From Pontibacillus chungwhensis (GTDB lineage Bacteria > Bacillota > Bacilli > Bacillales > BH030062), in NCBI RefSeq assembly GCF_030166655.1, contig NZ_CP126446.1, positions 2,852,001 to 2,916,000 on the forward strand: a stretch of DNA of 64,000 bases. The letters run 5' to 3'. Positions 47,368-57,247 of the stretch are shown one piece after another; within the stretch, counting starts at the first letter, position 1, and each line of letters opens with the position of its first letter. Under the pieces are notes generated by a model. It searched no databases, was not told the DNA's origin, and saw only the letters and a list, made by a program, of their open reading frames with translations. The translations under genes and the position numbers were made by a program.

Positions 47368-48045
47368 CTATTGTTTTTCTAACATAAACACCCACAAGAA
47401 GGTCAGTGCTTGCTGAAGAGGTTTCGGCATATGGCTGACATCTTCTTTTACGCCTTCTTTAAATACTCCGTACCCATCTAATGTCCGCCATCCGGTTTCA
47501 CTAGCTAGCTGTTCAAATTCCCATGGCATCATCGTATTGCAGATCACATCTTCTCCGTATAACCTTCTGTAGCTATTTTGACGGGGTCCTGCCGTCGGTC
47601 CAAGTACGGCTATACAAAGTCGCCCCCCTGGCTTTAACACACGGTAGAGCTCGTCTAAAGCATGTTTAGGGTCTTCAGTCCACTCTAGAGAATTAATGGC
47701 CATTAGACCGTCGTATGTATGCTGTTCAAACGGAAGTTCAGCTAGGTCGCCTTGTTTAAAGATTAATCGATCACCGCTTATCTGATTTGCGTGTTCAATC
47801 ATCTTCGGAGAAATATCTACTCCTGTCACATCATAACCTGCTTCACTTAGTAAGAAGGCTCCGTATCCGTCTCCACAGCCGATATCTGCCATTTGGCTCC
47901 CAACTGGCACGTACCTTTTCACAAAGGGGATAATTCCAGACCTGGACCCTTCATTCCACATCGAACGACTCTTCTCGCTCCAAAAGGCCACATTTTGATC
48001 CCATTTCTTTGTAACGGCTTTATGCCAATTAAACGATTCGCTCAT
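47368..48045 (-). CDS. SAM-dependent class I methyltransferase
   Basis: 225 residues from ATG 48045 (AAGGAGGGAGAAG upstream; the longer open frame crosses the neighbouring terminator). A Rossmann methyltransferase: motif I VGSQMADIGCGDGYGAFLL (about 48-66), acidic loop VTGVDISPKM, motif IV-like YDGLMAINSLEWTEDP, and RVLKPGGRLCIAVLGP. The substrate is unknown; the MPWEFEQLASETGWR region resembles small-molecule methylases of the UbiE/Methyltransf_11 type. Its neighbour is the DUF421 gene, which shares no clear theme with it. Confidence 0.85.
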   Translation of the reverse strand: MSESFNWHKAVTKKWDQNVAFWSEKSRSMWNEGSRSGIIPFVKRYVPVGSQMADIGCGDGYGAFLLSEAGYDVTGVDISPKMIEHANQISGDRLIFKQGDLAELPFEQHTYDGLMAINSLEWTEDPKHALDELYRVLKPGGRLCIAVLGPTAGPRQNSYRRLYGEDVICNTMMPWEFEQLASETGWRTLDGYGVFKEGVKEDVSHMPKPLQQALTFLWVFMLEKQ

Positions 48046-48065
48046 TTCTTCTCCCTCCTTATCAT

Positions 48066-48099
48066 GAAAAAAGAAGGTTGCTCCTTCGAGCCACCTTCT
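48066..48099 (-). terminator. terminator of the DUF421 gene
   Basis: AGAAGGTtGCTC/GAGCcACCTTCT (48072-48099), with T6 on the - strand (48067-48072). Confidence 0.85.
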
Positions 48100-48106
48100 C
48101 TTTATG

Positions 48107-48832
48107 TTACTTCTTTTCATCGTATTCGTCGATGTACCATTTATTTTTATGGTCAACACTAAGCAATGAAATTTGGTCAGGATGTTGATACCCTCTCTTA
48201 CGGATCTCCTCTAACAACCATTTCTCATCTTTTCCATTCCGCTTTAAGTTTTCCTCTTGAATTTTTCCGTCCGTAATAAATGGCATGAGGAATCCGTTCA
48301 TATCGGGAGATGGATTGTCTTGTTTCTCTAAGATCGAAAGCTTTCCAGATGGTTCTAATATGGCAAAAGCAACTTCCTCAACAGAGGAGGTCCCATTTTC
48401 TCTTAACTGCTGAAGCAAATCATTGAAATTATATCGTTGCTTCCTCATTTCATTCTCATCAATTTTGCCATTCTGTATAATGACCGATGCTTTGCCATCA
48501 ACGGTTTCTCTGAACCATTGACTCTTTAGGGAGAACCATGCACTTAATCTTTGTATAAGTAAAAGGACGAGCATGGGAATGACAGCATGGATGAATTCAT
48601 CCTTCGGCTCTTCAATGGAGAAGACACCGATTTCAGCAAGCATGATGAACACCACTAAATCGAGTATGGAAAGTTCTCCAATTTCTCTTTTTCCCATGAC
48701 GCGAAAGATCACTAAAATAGCGAAATAAGTTGCAAAAGTTCTCCAAATAATAATCCAAACTTCCTCTAAGTTCACACCAGGTTCACTTCTTTCTGTTGTC
48801 CCTAATGGTCTTAGTGTAAACCGATCAGACAT
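48107..48832 (-). CDS. DUF421 family membrane protein (YrbG/YetF type)
   Basis: 241 residues with three N-terminal membrane helices (TFATYFAILVIFRVMGKREIGELSILDLVVFIMLAEIGVFS is the DUF421 hallmark, about 33-73) and a cytosolic C-terminal domain. The family is linked to spore germination and stress in Bacillus species (e.g. YetF), but the molecular role is unknown. B. subtilis yrbG occupies the same neighbourhood near spoVB and yrzE. Confidence 0.85.
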   Translation of the reverse strand: MSDRFTLRPLGTTERSEPGVNLEEVWIIIWRTFATYFAILVIFRVMGKREIGELSILDLVVFIMLAEIGVFSIEEPKDEFIHAVIPMLVLLLIQRLSAWFSLKSQWFRETVDGKASVIIQNGKIDENEMRKQRYNFNDLLQQLRENGTSSVEEVAFAILEPSGKLSILEKQDNPSPDMNGFLMPFITDGKIQEENLKRNGKDEKWLLEEIRKRGYQHPDQISLLSVDHKNKWYIDEYDEKK

Positions 48833-48844
48833 TTCCTATGCTTG

Positions 48845-50149
48845 TTACATACTCGCCTGCATAAATGGCACAAGATAACGAAACCAGATGTAAACCGTAC
48901 AGACCACCAGAGAGAAAAGTACAACCGGCATTCCGTATGCTATAAATTTCAAAAAGCCAATTGGATGTCTAGCACTTGAGGCCAAGCCCGCCACGACAAC
49001 ATTGGCTGATGCGCCAATTAAGGTTCCATTGCCACCTAAACAAGCTCCAAGGGCGAGGGACCACCATAAAGGATCCAAATTCGTCATCCCATACGACTGA
49101 AATTCTTTTATGACCGGGATCATTGCAGCTACAAAAGGGATGTTGTCTACAATGCCTGAGAACAAACCTGAGATCCACAGAATCATAAGAGCCGTAGAAG
49201 GCAAGTCCCCTTCTGTTACCCAGATCATCCCCCTGGCTAACTCATCAATGACTCCAACCTGCTCAAGACCACCTACAAGCATGAATAAACCCATAAAGAA
49301 AAATAATGTAATCCACTCTACCTCTTCAAATACTTTCTCTGTATCTGCTTCTCGTTCTGTTAATAAAAGGAGTAAGATCGCCCCGCACACAGCCACCGTT
49401 GTCAGCTCAACATGGACAAACGCGTGGAGAAGGAAACCGAGAATAGTTAGAGATAACACGGAAACGGATTGGTAAAGCATGGGGGTTTTCTTCAAATAAG
49501 ATGAAGGATCGATCTCCATCATGGACCTCACCTGATCCCCTTCCCCCATAACAAGGGATTTGCGAAACAAGAAGACAAGCCCACCGAGCGTCGTCACAAA
49601 TATTAAGAAGACAACAGGGCCAAGATGCACAAGAAAGGACATAAACGTAAAGTGTTCAACAGCTTGCCCGATCATAATATTTGGGGGATCTCCAATTAAC
49701 GTAGCTGTCCCGCCAATGTTGGCACAAAGAATAACGGTCAGTAGATAAGGGAAAACGGGAAGATTTAATTTTGAAGTGAGCGTGAGCAAGATTGGTACAA
49801 ATAGAAGAACGGTGGTTACATTATCAAGTAGCGCAGAACCTATGGCCGTCAGCACCCCCGTCACAATTAATAGTGGAATAGGAGCCCCTTTCACCTTCTG
49901 GGCTAACAAGATGGCTATGTATTCGAATAAGCCTGTCTTCTTTGTAATCGAAACAAGCACCATCATTGAAAACAAAAGGGTAATGGTAGACCAATCAATA
50001 AAGCTTGTGAACGCTTCTTCCCAGCTATAGATACCACTAAGCAGCATAAAGACTCCGCCCGCTAAAGCTACGAGCGCACGATTTATCTTCTCTGACATAA
50101 TAAACACATAACTGATAATAAACACCGCAACCGCCAGGGTCGTTTCCAT
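48845..50149 (-). CDS. ArsB/NhaD family ion permease
   Basis: 434 residues with about 12 membrane helices. GSALLDNVTTVLLFVPIL (about 104-121) and GLFSGIVDNIPFVAAMIPVI (about 328-347) are the repeated DNxT/DN-P signatures of the ArsB/NhaD group, and LGGNGTLIGASANVV completes the second half (about 375-389). NhaD proteins are Na+/H+ antiporters; others export arsenite or take up dicarboxylates. There is no arsenic gene nearby. With the Mrp operon this fits a salt-adapted cell, but the ion is inferred. Confidence 0.85.
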   Translation of the reverse strand: METTLAVAVFIISYVFIMSEKINRALVALAGGVFMLLSGIYSWEEAFTSFIDWSTITLLFSMMVLVSITKKTGLFEYIAILLAQKVKGAPIPLLIVTGVLTAIGSALLDNVTTVLLFVPILLTLTSKLNLPVFPYLLTVILCANIGGTATLIGDPPNIMIGQAVEHFTFMSFLVHLGPVVFLIFVTTLGGLVFLFRKSLVMGEGDQVRSMMEIDPSSYLKKTPMLYQSVSVLSLTILGFLLHAFVHVELTTVAVCGAILLLLLTEREADTEKVFEEVEWITLFFFMGLFMLVGGLEQVGVIDELARGMIWVTEGDLPSTALMILWISGLFSGIVDNIPFVAAMIPVIKEFQSYGMTNLDPLWWSLALGACLGGNGTLIGASANVVVAGLASSARHPIGFLKFIAYGMPVVLFSLVVCTVYIWFRYLVPFMQASM

Positions 50150-50276
50150 TCGAACCCCCCTTTTCCTTGTCCATTTTTACTACTATATTCAAGAGCCTCC
50201 AGAAAATATTTTATTCTATTTATTTTTTTTGTGAATAAAGTGGTAGAAAGATGGACGAACAGGGAGGAGAAATACT

Positions 50277-50654
50277 ATGGCGAAAGATCGAATGATGGCA
50301 TTGGCCTATGGATGGGGAACCATTCTTGTTCTGATGGTGGTAAGCAGCTTCGCGTTGGCCTTATTCCTTAAATTCTCAAATATGACTGAATCCACTCTGC
50401 AATGGGCCACCCTCATCATTGGACTCATTACACTCTTTATCGGAGGCTTCATTTCCGGAGCAAAAGGGAAAGAGCAGGGCTGGTTGCTCGGACTATTGAC
50501 CGGGATTGGTTTTCTTGTTTTTGTTCTCTTATTTCAATTCTTAGGTTATCAAAAAGGCGTTTCCACATCTCAACTCCTTTATCAGGGAGGCTATGTAGTG
50601 ATGGCCTTATTCGGCGGGATGATGGGAGTTAATGTTGGAGGGAAATCCAAATAA
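50277..50654 (+). CDS. TIGR04086 family membrane protein (YrzE-like)
   Basis: 125 residues with four membrane helices and the typical YGWGTILVLMVVSS start and GGFISGAKGKEQGWLLGLLTGIGF (about 57-80). Function unknown. It is transcribed opposite to yajC, with which it shares a terminator, the same position as B. subtilis yrzE. GGGAGGAG ends 7 bases before ATG 50277. Confidence 0.85.
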   Translation: MAKDRMMALAYGWGTILVLMVVSSFALALFLKFSNMTESTLQWATLIIGLITLFIGGFISGAKGKEQGWLLGLLTGIGFLVFVLLFQFLGYQKGVSTSQLLYQGGYVVMALFGGMMGVNVGGKSK

Positions 50655-50692
50655 AAAACGCGCTTATCTCAACAGAGGTAAGCGCGTTTTTC
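50655..50692. terminator. bidirectional terminator between yrzE and yajC
   Basis: AAAACGCGCTTAtCTC/GAGgTAAGCGCGTTTT (50655-50690), loop AACA; functional for both converging genes. Confidence 0.9.
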
Positions 50693-50693
50693 T

Positions 50694-50963
50694 TTATGCT
50701 TTCTGAGTCACGACTTCACGGATAGCTGAACGATCGTATGTAAGTTTCGTTCCATCTTCTACCTGTAGAATAAGCGTGTTTTCATCTAGCGCATGAATCG
50801 TTGCGTGCATGCCACCAATGGTAATGATGTGATCTCCCTTTTGAAGATCAGACTGCATTTGCTTTACTTGCTTTTGACGCTTCTGTTGCGGGCGAATAAG
50901 CAAGAAGTAAAACAGGACAAACATTAGGGCTAGCATAATTAATGAACCTGCAGAACCTGCCAT
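50694..50963 (-). CDS. yajC: preprotein translocase subunit YajC
   Basis: 89 residues: one N-terminal membrane helix (LIMLALMFVLFYFLLIRPQQKRQKQVKQM is the family mark) and a small cytosolic domain with GDHIITIGGMHATI. YajC associates with SecDF and SecYEG. It closes the ruvA-ruvB-queA-tgt-yajC run, in the same order as B. subtilis and many other bacteria. Confidence 0.94.
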   Translation of the reverse strand: MAGSAGSLIMLALMFVLFYFLLIRPQQKRQKQVKQMQSDLQKGDHIITIGGMHATIHALDENTLILQVEDGTKLTYDRSAIREVVTQKA

Positions 50964-50999
50964 GTGTTTTCCCTCCTTTCAAGAATAAGCTTCTATCAT

Positions 51000-52139
<1,140 letters not shown>

Positions 52140-52158
52140 TCATACCCTTTCTGTCTCT

Positions 52159-53184
52159 TTATAAAATTAGCATGGCGTCGCCAAAGCTGAAGAAGCGGTA
52201 TTGTTCGTTGACAGCTTCTTCATAGGCTCGCATCACAAAATCCTTACCCGCAAGTGCACTTACAAGCATAATTAACGTAGACTTTGGTAAGTGGAAGTTC
52301 GTAATCAGACCATCAATGGCTTTAACGTTATAAGGTGGATAGATGAAAATATCTGTCCAACCAGATGCTTCTTTGAAAGAACCATGATCTCTTGCAATCG
52401 TTTCAAGAGTTCTAGTAGACGTCGTTCCAACTGAGATGATACGACCTCCATTCTCTCGGATCCGATTCAGTTGATCAGCGGTTTCTTGTGACATCTGATA
52501 AAATTCAGCGTGCATATCATGGTCCTCAACAGAATCTACACTTACAGGACGGAAGGTGCCAAGACCTACGTGAAGCGTAATATATGCGATTTCTACACCT
52601 TTATCTTCTATCTCCTGCAGCAGTTCTTTAGTAAAGTGAAGCCCTGCTGTAGGCGCCGCTGCTGACCCCTCTTCTTTTGAGTAAACAGTCTGATAACGCT
52701 CACGGTCAGAAACTTGCTCTTTAATATACGGAGGAAGCGGCATCTCACCTAAAGATTCCAGTACCTCAAGAAAGATTCCCTCATAGGAGAATGTAAGAAT
52801 ACGCCCTCCATGCTCTTGCAACTCTGTACATTCAGCAACAAGCTTCCCATCTCCAAATGAAATCTTCGTGCCTACCTTGATCTTCTTAGCAGGCTTCACA
52901 AGCACTTCCCACTCGTCACCTTCTCGCTGATGAAGAAGTAATACTTCAACTTTGGCACCTGTGTCTTCTTTCACTCCATATAAGCGAGCAGGTAGTACCC
53001 TGGTATTGTTCAATACTAAACAATCACCTGGATTTAAGTATGATGTAATGTTATAAAAATGCTGATGATCTATGGTTTCTTTCTCGCGATCCATAACAAG
53101 TAAGCGAGAAGACGTTCGATCTTCCAGTGGAGTTTGAGCGATCAACTCTTCTGGTAAGTGAAAGTCAAAATCATTTATGTTCAT
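52159..53184 (-). CDS. queA: S-adenosylmethionine:tRNA ribosyltransferase-isomerase QueA
   Basis: QueA adds an epoxycyclopentane from SAM to preQ1-tRNA. 341 residues, the standard length: [25 protein letters not shown] opens it; GEMPLPPYI (near 151), [13 protein letters not shown] (near 177) and [11 protein letters not shown] (near 205) are family blocks. It works directly before Tgt and lies beside it; the final epoxide-reduction enzyme is not in the window. Confidence 0.96.
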   Translation of the reverse strand: MNINDFDFHLPEELIAQTPLEDRTSSRLLVMDREKETIDHQHFYNITSYLNPGDCLVLNNTRVLPARLYGVKEDTGAKVEVLLLHQREGDEWEVLVKPAKKIKVGTKISFGDGKLVAECTELQEHGGRILTFSYEGIFLEVLESLGEMPLPPYIKEQVSDRERYQTVYSKEEGSAAAPTAGLHFTKELLQEIEDKGVEIAYITLHVGLGTFRPVSVDSVEDHDMHAEFYQMSQETADQLNRIRENGGRIISVGTTSTRTLETIARDHGSFKEASGWTDIFIYPPYNVKAIDGLITNFHLPKSTLIMLVSALAGKDFVMRAYEEAVNEQYRFFSFGDAMLIL

Positions 53185-53205
53185 ATGTCTCTCCCTATCT
53201 AGTTC

Positions 53206-53406
53206 TTAACGAATTTTCCCAATAATATATAGCAATACACTAAGGACAACACTCACTATAATAGACGTCATGATCGGAAAATAAAAGGTTGTATTTCCTT
53301 TTTTAAAAAGAATGTCGCCAGGGAGCTTCCCGAAAACACTCCAAACGATGCCGATAACAATGAAGACCACCCCTAAAATAATAAACATCTTAGGAAACTC
53401 ATTCAC
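53206..53406 (-). CDS. DUF2905 family small membrane protein (YrzS-like)
   Basis: 66 residues with two membrane helices; [42 protein letters not shown] is the DUF2905 signature. I start at GTG 53406: GGGAGGTG (53421-53414) lies 7 bases before. It overlaps the ruvB stop by 8 bases, which suggests translational coupling. Unknown function. Confidence 0.8.
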   Translation of the reverse strand: MNEFPKMFIILGVVFIVIGIVWSVFGKLPGDILFKKGNTTFYFPIMTSIIVSVVLSVLLYIIGKIR

Positions 53407-54403
53407 GTCCAGGCACCTCCCGGTTAAAGTGCTCATAAGCAAGATGTGTTACCAGTCTGCCCCTTGGGGTACGTTGGATAAACCCTTTTTGTAACAGAAA
53501 TGGTTCGTACACATCTTCAATCGTCTGTGACTCTTCCCCGATCGTAGCAGAAATCGTATCAAGCCCTACTGGTCCTCCTCTGAAGTGGTCCATAATTCCA
53601 AGTAATAACTTGTGGTCAACATGATCAAGACCAGCTTGATCGACCTGAAGCATATTCAGAGCCTGGTCCGTTGTCTCTCTTGAAATAACGTCCTCGCCCT
53701 TTACCTGGGCGATGTCGCGTACACGTTTTAAAAGACGGTTAGCAATCCGTGGCGTCCCTCTAGAACGACGAGCCACTTCAACAGCTGCTTGTTCATCTAT
53801 TTCCACATCAAATATCTCAGAAGTCCTCTTTACAATTTCGCAAAGATCCTCTGTGGTGTAGTAATCTAATCGACTTAAAACACCAAACCTGTCTCTGAGG
53901 GGCGCAGAAAGCAACCCAGCCCTCGTTGTAGCTCCAACAAGGGTAAACGGAGGCAGATCAAGTCGAATGGATCTTGCCTCTGAACCAGATCCAATCACAA
54001 TATCTAAACAGAAATCTTCCATTGCAGGATAGAGAACTTCTTCAACGGAGCGGGGCAATCGATGAATCTCATCAATGAAGAGAACGTCTCCTGCTTCAAG
54101 AGAGGACAATATCGCCGCCAGATCACCTGCTCTTTCAATCGCCGGACCAGCGGTTGTTCTAAATTGACCACCCATCTCACTTGCAATAATAGAAGCGAGC
54201 GTCGTCTTCCCAAGTCCTGGCGGTCCGTAAAGGAGCACGTGATCTAAGGGTTCGTTTCGCATTCTGGCAGCCTCTATAAAAATCCGTAAGTTTTCTTTTG
54301 TTTTGCTTTGCCCGATATATTGAGCAAGCGTTTGTGGCCGGAGGCTCAACTCAACAGAAGCATCATCCGTCATTGCCTCTCCACTCACCATTCGATCATC
54401 CAT
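53399..54403 (-). CDS. ruvB: Holliday junction DNA helicase RuvB
   Basis: AAA+ motor driving branch migration with RuvA. 334 residues: [12 protein letters not shown], Walker [14 protein letters not shown] (about 59-71), Walker [17 protein letters not shown] (near 105), [15 protein letters not shown], and the RuvB winged-helix end ([19 protein letters not shown]). It starts 15 bases after ruvA. Confidence 0.97.
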   Translation of the reverse strand: MDDRMVSGEAMTDDASVELSLRPQTLAQYIGQSKTKENLRIFIEAARMRNEPLDHVLLYGPPGLGKTTLASIIASEMGGQFRTTAGPAIERAGDLAAILSSLEAGDVLFIDEIHRLPRSVEEVLYPAMEDFCLDIVIGSGSEARSIRLDLPPFTLVGATTRAGLLSAPLRDRFGVLSRLDYYTTEDLCEIVKRTSEIFDVEIDEQAAVEVARRSRGTPRIANRLLKRVRDIAQVKGEDVISRETTDQALNMLQVDQAGLDHVDHKLLLGIMDHFRGGPVGLDTISATIGEESQTIEDVYEPFLLQKGFIQRTPRGRLVTHLAYEHFNREVPGRE

Positions 54404-54418
54404 GGTAACCCTCCTTCC

Positions 54419-55039
54419 TTACGCTTTCTGCATCATAAGGGCTAACCCTTTACGTACATATTCATCCACACTTGAGCACTGTTCTTTTTCAAGTTTTGGC
54501 CTGATCGATTTAATCTCTCGATCCGAATACCCTAACGCCCTCATGGCTTCTAGTGCTTCGTCTACAAAGTTCGTCTGTTCTTTATGGGTATGCTCCCCTT
54601 CGAAGAAGATCGTCGTTTCATCTTGTTCCACAGGTAACCACTCGGTCAGTTTCCCTTTTAAGTCCAAGATCATCTGGCGAGCCGTCTTCTTCCCAACTCC
54701 AGGGAAACGGGTTAAGAATTTGTCGTCCTCACGTTCAATGGCCGATACAACTTCTCCGACAGATGTTGATCCAACAATCGCAAGAGCTCCCTTAGGCCCG
54801 ATCCCTGAGACATTTAGTAATTTCGAGAAGATCATTTTCTCCTCAGGCGTTTTAAAACCATACAACGTCTGCAGGTCCTCTCGCACATAATGGTACGTAT
54901 AAATAAGCGTCTCCTTCCCTTTCATCGTCTGAAAGGCAAACGGATTCGCACATAAAATTTCATATCCAATGCCACTTGCTTCTACAATGACATTCTCAGC
55001 CGACACAGCAGCCACATTCCCTCTAACATAAGCTATCAT
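54419..55039 (-). CDS. ruvA: Holliday junction DNA helicase RuvA
   Basis: Binds the four-way junction and recruits RuvB. 206 residues: OB-fold domain (MIAYVRGNVAAVSAENVIVEASGIGYEI), two helix-hairpin-helix motifs (LLNVSGIGPKGALAIVG near 73 and FLTRFPGVGKKTARQMI near 108), and the flexible C-terminal domain III (EALRALGYS-type EAMRALGYSDREI). First gene of its run. Confidence 0.96.
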   Translation of the reverse strand: MIAYVRGNVAAVSAENVIVEASGIGYEILCANPFAFQTMKGKETLIYTYHYVREDLQTLYGFKTPEEKMIFSKLLNVSGIGPKGALAIVGSTSVGEVVSAIEREDDKFLTRFPGVGKKTARQMILDLKGKLTEWLPVEQDETTIFFEGEHTHKEQTNFVDEALEAMRALGYSDREIKSIRPKLEKEQCSSVDEYVRKGLALMMQKA

Positions 55040-55096
55040 TACATTCGTTCTCCCTTTTATCCGTAGTGACCTCTGTTTATTTTAACACATGTCCCC

Positions 55097-55376
55097 CCAA
55101 AAGCGCAGGCCCCTGTTTGGCTCCGTCAGGCATAAGAAAAATAACGGAGGGTAGCGACCTTTCTACCCGCAGTTATTTTCCTTATGACCCCGAGGAGCCA
55201 GGGGCCGGAGCTAGATGATGAACCAAAAGCGCAGGCCCCTTGTTTAGTTCCGGAGGCATAAGACGAGCAACGGAGGGAAGGGACCTTTCTTCCCGCAGTT
55301 GATTGACTTATGTCCAGAGGAACTAGGGGCCGGAGCTAGATGATGAACCAAAAGCGCAGGCCCCTGGCTCCGATAT
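55097..55376. repeat. two and a fraction tandem copies of a structured ~125-bp intergenic repeat
   Basis: The unit begins CCAAAAGCGCAGGCCCCT at 55097, 55223 and 55348 (period 126 and 125) and ends with GGGGCCGGAGCTAGATGATGAA. Each full unit folds into one long hairpin: GGCCCCT...AGGGGCC on the outside, then GGCTCC/GGAGCC, CATAAG/CTTATG, an AAC/GTT arm, and GGGTAG/CTACCC at the tip. Between copies 1 and 2 paired positions change together (GGCTCC/GGAGCC becomes AGTTCC/GGAACT; GTAG/CTAC becomes GAAG/CTTC). The third copy (55348-55376) is truncated to the outer arm. No ORF fits. Kind unknown: it may be a REP/BIME-like mobile intergenic element of Bacillaceae. Confidence 0.85.
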
Positions 55377-55433
55377 AAGCCATATGAGTTCACCCACTCA
55401 AGCCGGAAGATTCAGAATTGCACATATTTTATG

Positions 55434-55462
55434 TTGACTGACTGGTCATGAAGATGTATGAT
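55434..55462 (+). promoter_or_regulatory. SigA-type promoter before the 31-codon gene
   Basis: TTGACT (55434-55439), 17 bases, TATGAT (55457-55462). Together with the ribosome site and terminator it defines a compact transcription unit. Confidence 0.7.
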
Positions 55463-55494
55463 CTACGTATATTATCAGGGAACGGGGTGTAACT

Positions 55495-55590
55495 ATGAGT
55501 ACGATTGATCGTATTGTGGAATATCTCAAAAACCTCGGAGTGAATGCTGAAAAAGTATACCGGCCACCTAAGAGTAAAACACAGTCGTAA
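55495..55590 (+). CDS. 31-codon hypothetical protein with own promoter and terminator
   Basis: Encodes MSTIDRIVEYLKNLG (amphipathic helix) followed by a basic Pro-rich tail (VYRPPKSKTQS). GGGGTG ends 6 bases before ATG 55495. The SigA-type promoter ends 33 bases upstream, and a strong terminator begins 13 bases after the stop, so the whole unit is about 180 bases. I do not recognise the family; it is not a known Phr, Spo0E or SASP type by eye. Short and single-copy, so its reality rests on the signals around it. Confidence 0.6.
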   Translation: MSTIDRIVEYLKNLGVNAEKVYRPPKSKTQS

Positions 55591-55602
55591 TACATATAAA
55601 CC

Positions 55603-55636
55603 AAAACCCCTTCCTTATTGTAAGGAAGGGGTTTTG
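55603..55636. terminator. bidirectional terminator before bofC
   Basis: AAAACCCCTTCCTTA/TAAGGAAGGGGTTTT (55603-55635), loop TTG. It ends the 31-codon gene and, on the other strand, bofC. Confidence 0.9.
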
Positions 55637-56188
55637 TTATGGGGTTGGGGTAATCGAGAAGTATTCGTATTTCTTTAAAAGACTCAAATACTGATCTTTT
55701 GATTTTATTTTAATTCCTTCTTGTAATTCCTGACTTTGAAAACTCTCAAGCTTTCCTACATCAATTTGAAAGAAAGAGTGAATGACCTGTGTTTCATCAC
55801 TCGTGCCATCAAACAAAATGAGCTCATTGCCCTCATTAAGACCAAAATAACCTGCTTCTTTAACAAATGGAGAAAGATCATCTACTTCTTTACGAAATGT
55901 AATGTGCCCGACTTGTTGATCCACAAGCTCCCATCCTTCATAACGTGCCCAGAAATCTTCCATAGCCCATATGGTTTCTTTCTTACGTTCTTCCCCGACG
56001 TGCCCATCAATATATACACGCTGCAATACAACTTCCATTTCTAACGGCTCTTGAACAGCTACCTTAGAACCCGCTGTTTGTACTTGAGAAGACTCTGAAG
56101 CTTTAATTGGCATAGAATCCATCGAGCGTATACCGCCCACAAATAAACCTACAGCCACTAAAATCAAAGCGAGTCGAACCCTCCGCAT
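55637..56188 (-). CDS. bofC: intercompartmental signalling factor BofC
   Basis: 183 residues: a signal/anchor helix (about 3-24), then the BofC domain with EVVLQRVYIDGHVGEERKKETIWAMEDFWARYEGWEL (about 52-88) and a C-terminal fold. In B. subtilis forespore-made BofC restrains SpoIVB and so the SigK checkpoint, matching the presence of sigK in the window. I start at ATG 56188, with GGAGGTG 6 bases before, rather than at the upstream ATG. It lies beyond ruvA, as in B. subtilis. Confidence 0.9.
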   Translation of the reverse strand: MRRVRLALILVAVGLFVGGIRSMDSMPIKASESSQVQTAGSKVAVQEPLEMEVVLQRVYIDGHVGEERKKETIWAMEDFWARYEGWELVDQQVGHITFRKEVDDLSPFVKEAGYFGLNEGNELILFDGTSDETQVIHSFFQIDVGKLESFQSQELQEGIKIKSKDQYLSLLKKYEYFSITPTP

Positions 56189-56287
56189 ACCATCCACCTC
56201 CATTACTCTTTATCCCTTTAAAGCGCAACACGGTGTCTGACACGCTTTCACTTGCTAAAGGATGTCAGAGCGTGTGTAAGGAATAAA

Positions 56288-56326
56288 AAAACTTCTAATT
56301 TTAGGTTTCCCAAAATTAGAAGTTTT
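56288..56326. terminator. terminator of yebC
   Basis: AACTTCTAATTTT/AAAATTAGAAGTT (56289-56325) with A-rich flank at 56285-56290 that reads as T on the - strand. Confidence 0.85.
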
Positions 56327-56341
56327 ATCCTAGCGGTATGG

Positions 56342-57070
56342 TTATGCTTGTTGGAAATTGTGGTAGACTTCTTGCACGTCTTCTAAGTCTTCAAGCATAT
56401 CAATTAGTTTTTCCATTTGCTCAGCTAACTCCCCATCTAGTTGAGAGTAGGTCTGCGGGAAGAAGGTTACTTCTTCTGAATCAAGGGAAATATTTTGCTC
56501 TTTGAGAGCTGCTCGAACATCTTGGAATGTTTCTGGATCTGTATAGATTTCAAACGCTTCTTCAGTCGTTTCCATCTCTTCTGCTCCTGCTTCAATCGCT
56601 TCAAGCATTAGTTCCTCTTCATCCATATCAACCACAGATCGGTCAATTACGATGTAACCCTTACGATCAAACATAAAGGAAACACACCCATTTTCCCCAA
56701 GGTTTCCACCATTTTTATTAAAGGCGTGTCGAACTTCAGAGGCTGTACGGTTACGGTTATCTGTCAGTACCTCTACCATAACAGCAGCACCTCCAGGGCC
56801 ATACCCTTCATACGTAAACTCTTCATAATTAGCCCCGTCTAGTCCACCAGTCGCTTTATTAATCGCTCGATCAATGTTTTCATTTGGAACGTTGTTGGCT
56901 TTTGCTTTATCAATCATTAAACGAAGCTGCGGATTCGTTTCAGGGTCTCCTCCGCCTTCTTTCGCTGCTACGTATATATCTTTTGCCATTTTCATAAATA
57001 GCTTTCCACGTTTTTTGTCTTGAGCACCTTTTCGATGCTTAATATTGGCCCACTTCGAATGACCTGCCAT
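56342..57070 (-). CDS. yrbC: YebC/PmpR family transcriptional or translational regulator
   Basis: 242 residues from ATG 57070 (AGAGGAGA 8 bases before; the ORF opens 7 codons upstream). [25 protein letters not shown] is the invariant start; [27 protein letters not shown] (about 91-117) and [19 protein letters not shown] complete the signature. YebC-type proteins bind DNA in some bacteria, and related proteins help ribosomes with polyproline stretches; YrbC in B. subtilis is in the same place. Which role applies is not visible. Confidence 0.93.
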   Translation of the reverse strand: MAGHSKWANIKHRKGAQDKKRGKLFMKMAKDIYVAAKEGGGDPETNPQLRLMIDKAKANNVPNENIDRAINKATGGLDGANYEEFTYEGYGPGGAAVMVEVLTDNRNRTASEVRHAFNKNGGNLGENGCVSFMFDRKGYIVIDRSVVDMDEEELMLEAIEAGAEEMETTEEAFEIYTDPETFQDVRAALKEQNISLDSEEVTFFPQTYSQLDGELAEQMEKLIDMLEDLEDVQEVYHNFQQA

Positions 57071-57216
57071 GGGACATTCTCCTCTCTTCATCTTTCCATA
57101 AGAAATTGAAATCCATAACCACTATAACACAAAGGAAAAGTTTGAAAAAGACTGCCAATTCGGGATAAATTCGTTGATGTCCCTATGTATACAATGCTTT
57201 CATTAGAAAGAACCAC

Positions 57217-57244
57217 AAAAAAAAGAGCGCTACATAAGCACTCT
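57217..57244 (-). terminator. terminator of the spore lipoprotein gene
   Basis: AGAGCGC/GCACTCT (57224-57230 and 57238-57244) with eight T on the - strand (57217-57224). Confidence 0.8.
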
Positions 57245-57247
57245 CAA

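Noticed and set aside
55097-55376. CRISPR array or insertion sequence
   Set aside because: There are only two full long units with no unique spacers, no transposase gene and no terminal target duplication that I can see.
56225-56275. Inverted repeat ACACGCT/AGCGTGT upstream of bofC as an operator
   Set aside because: The arms are short and the loop long; no known regulator site matches.
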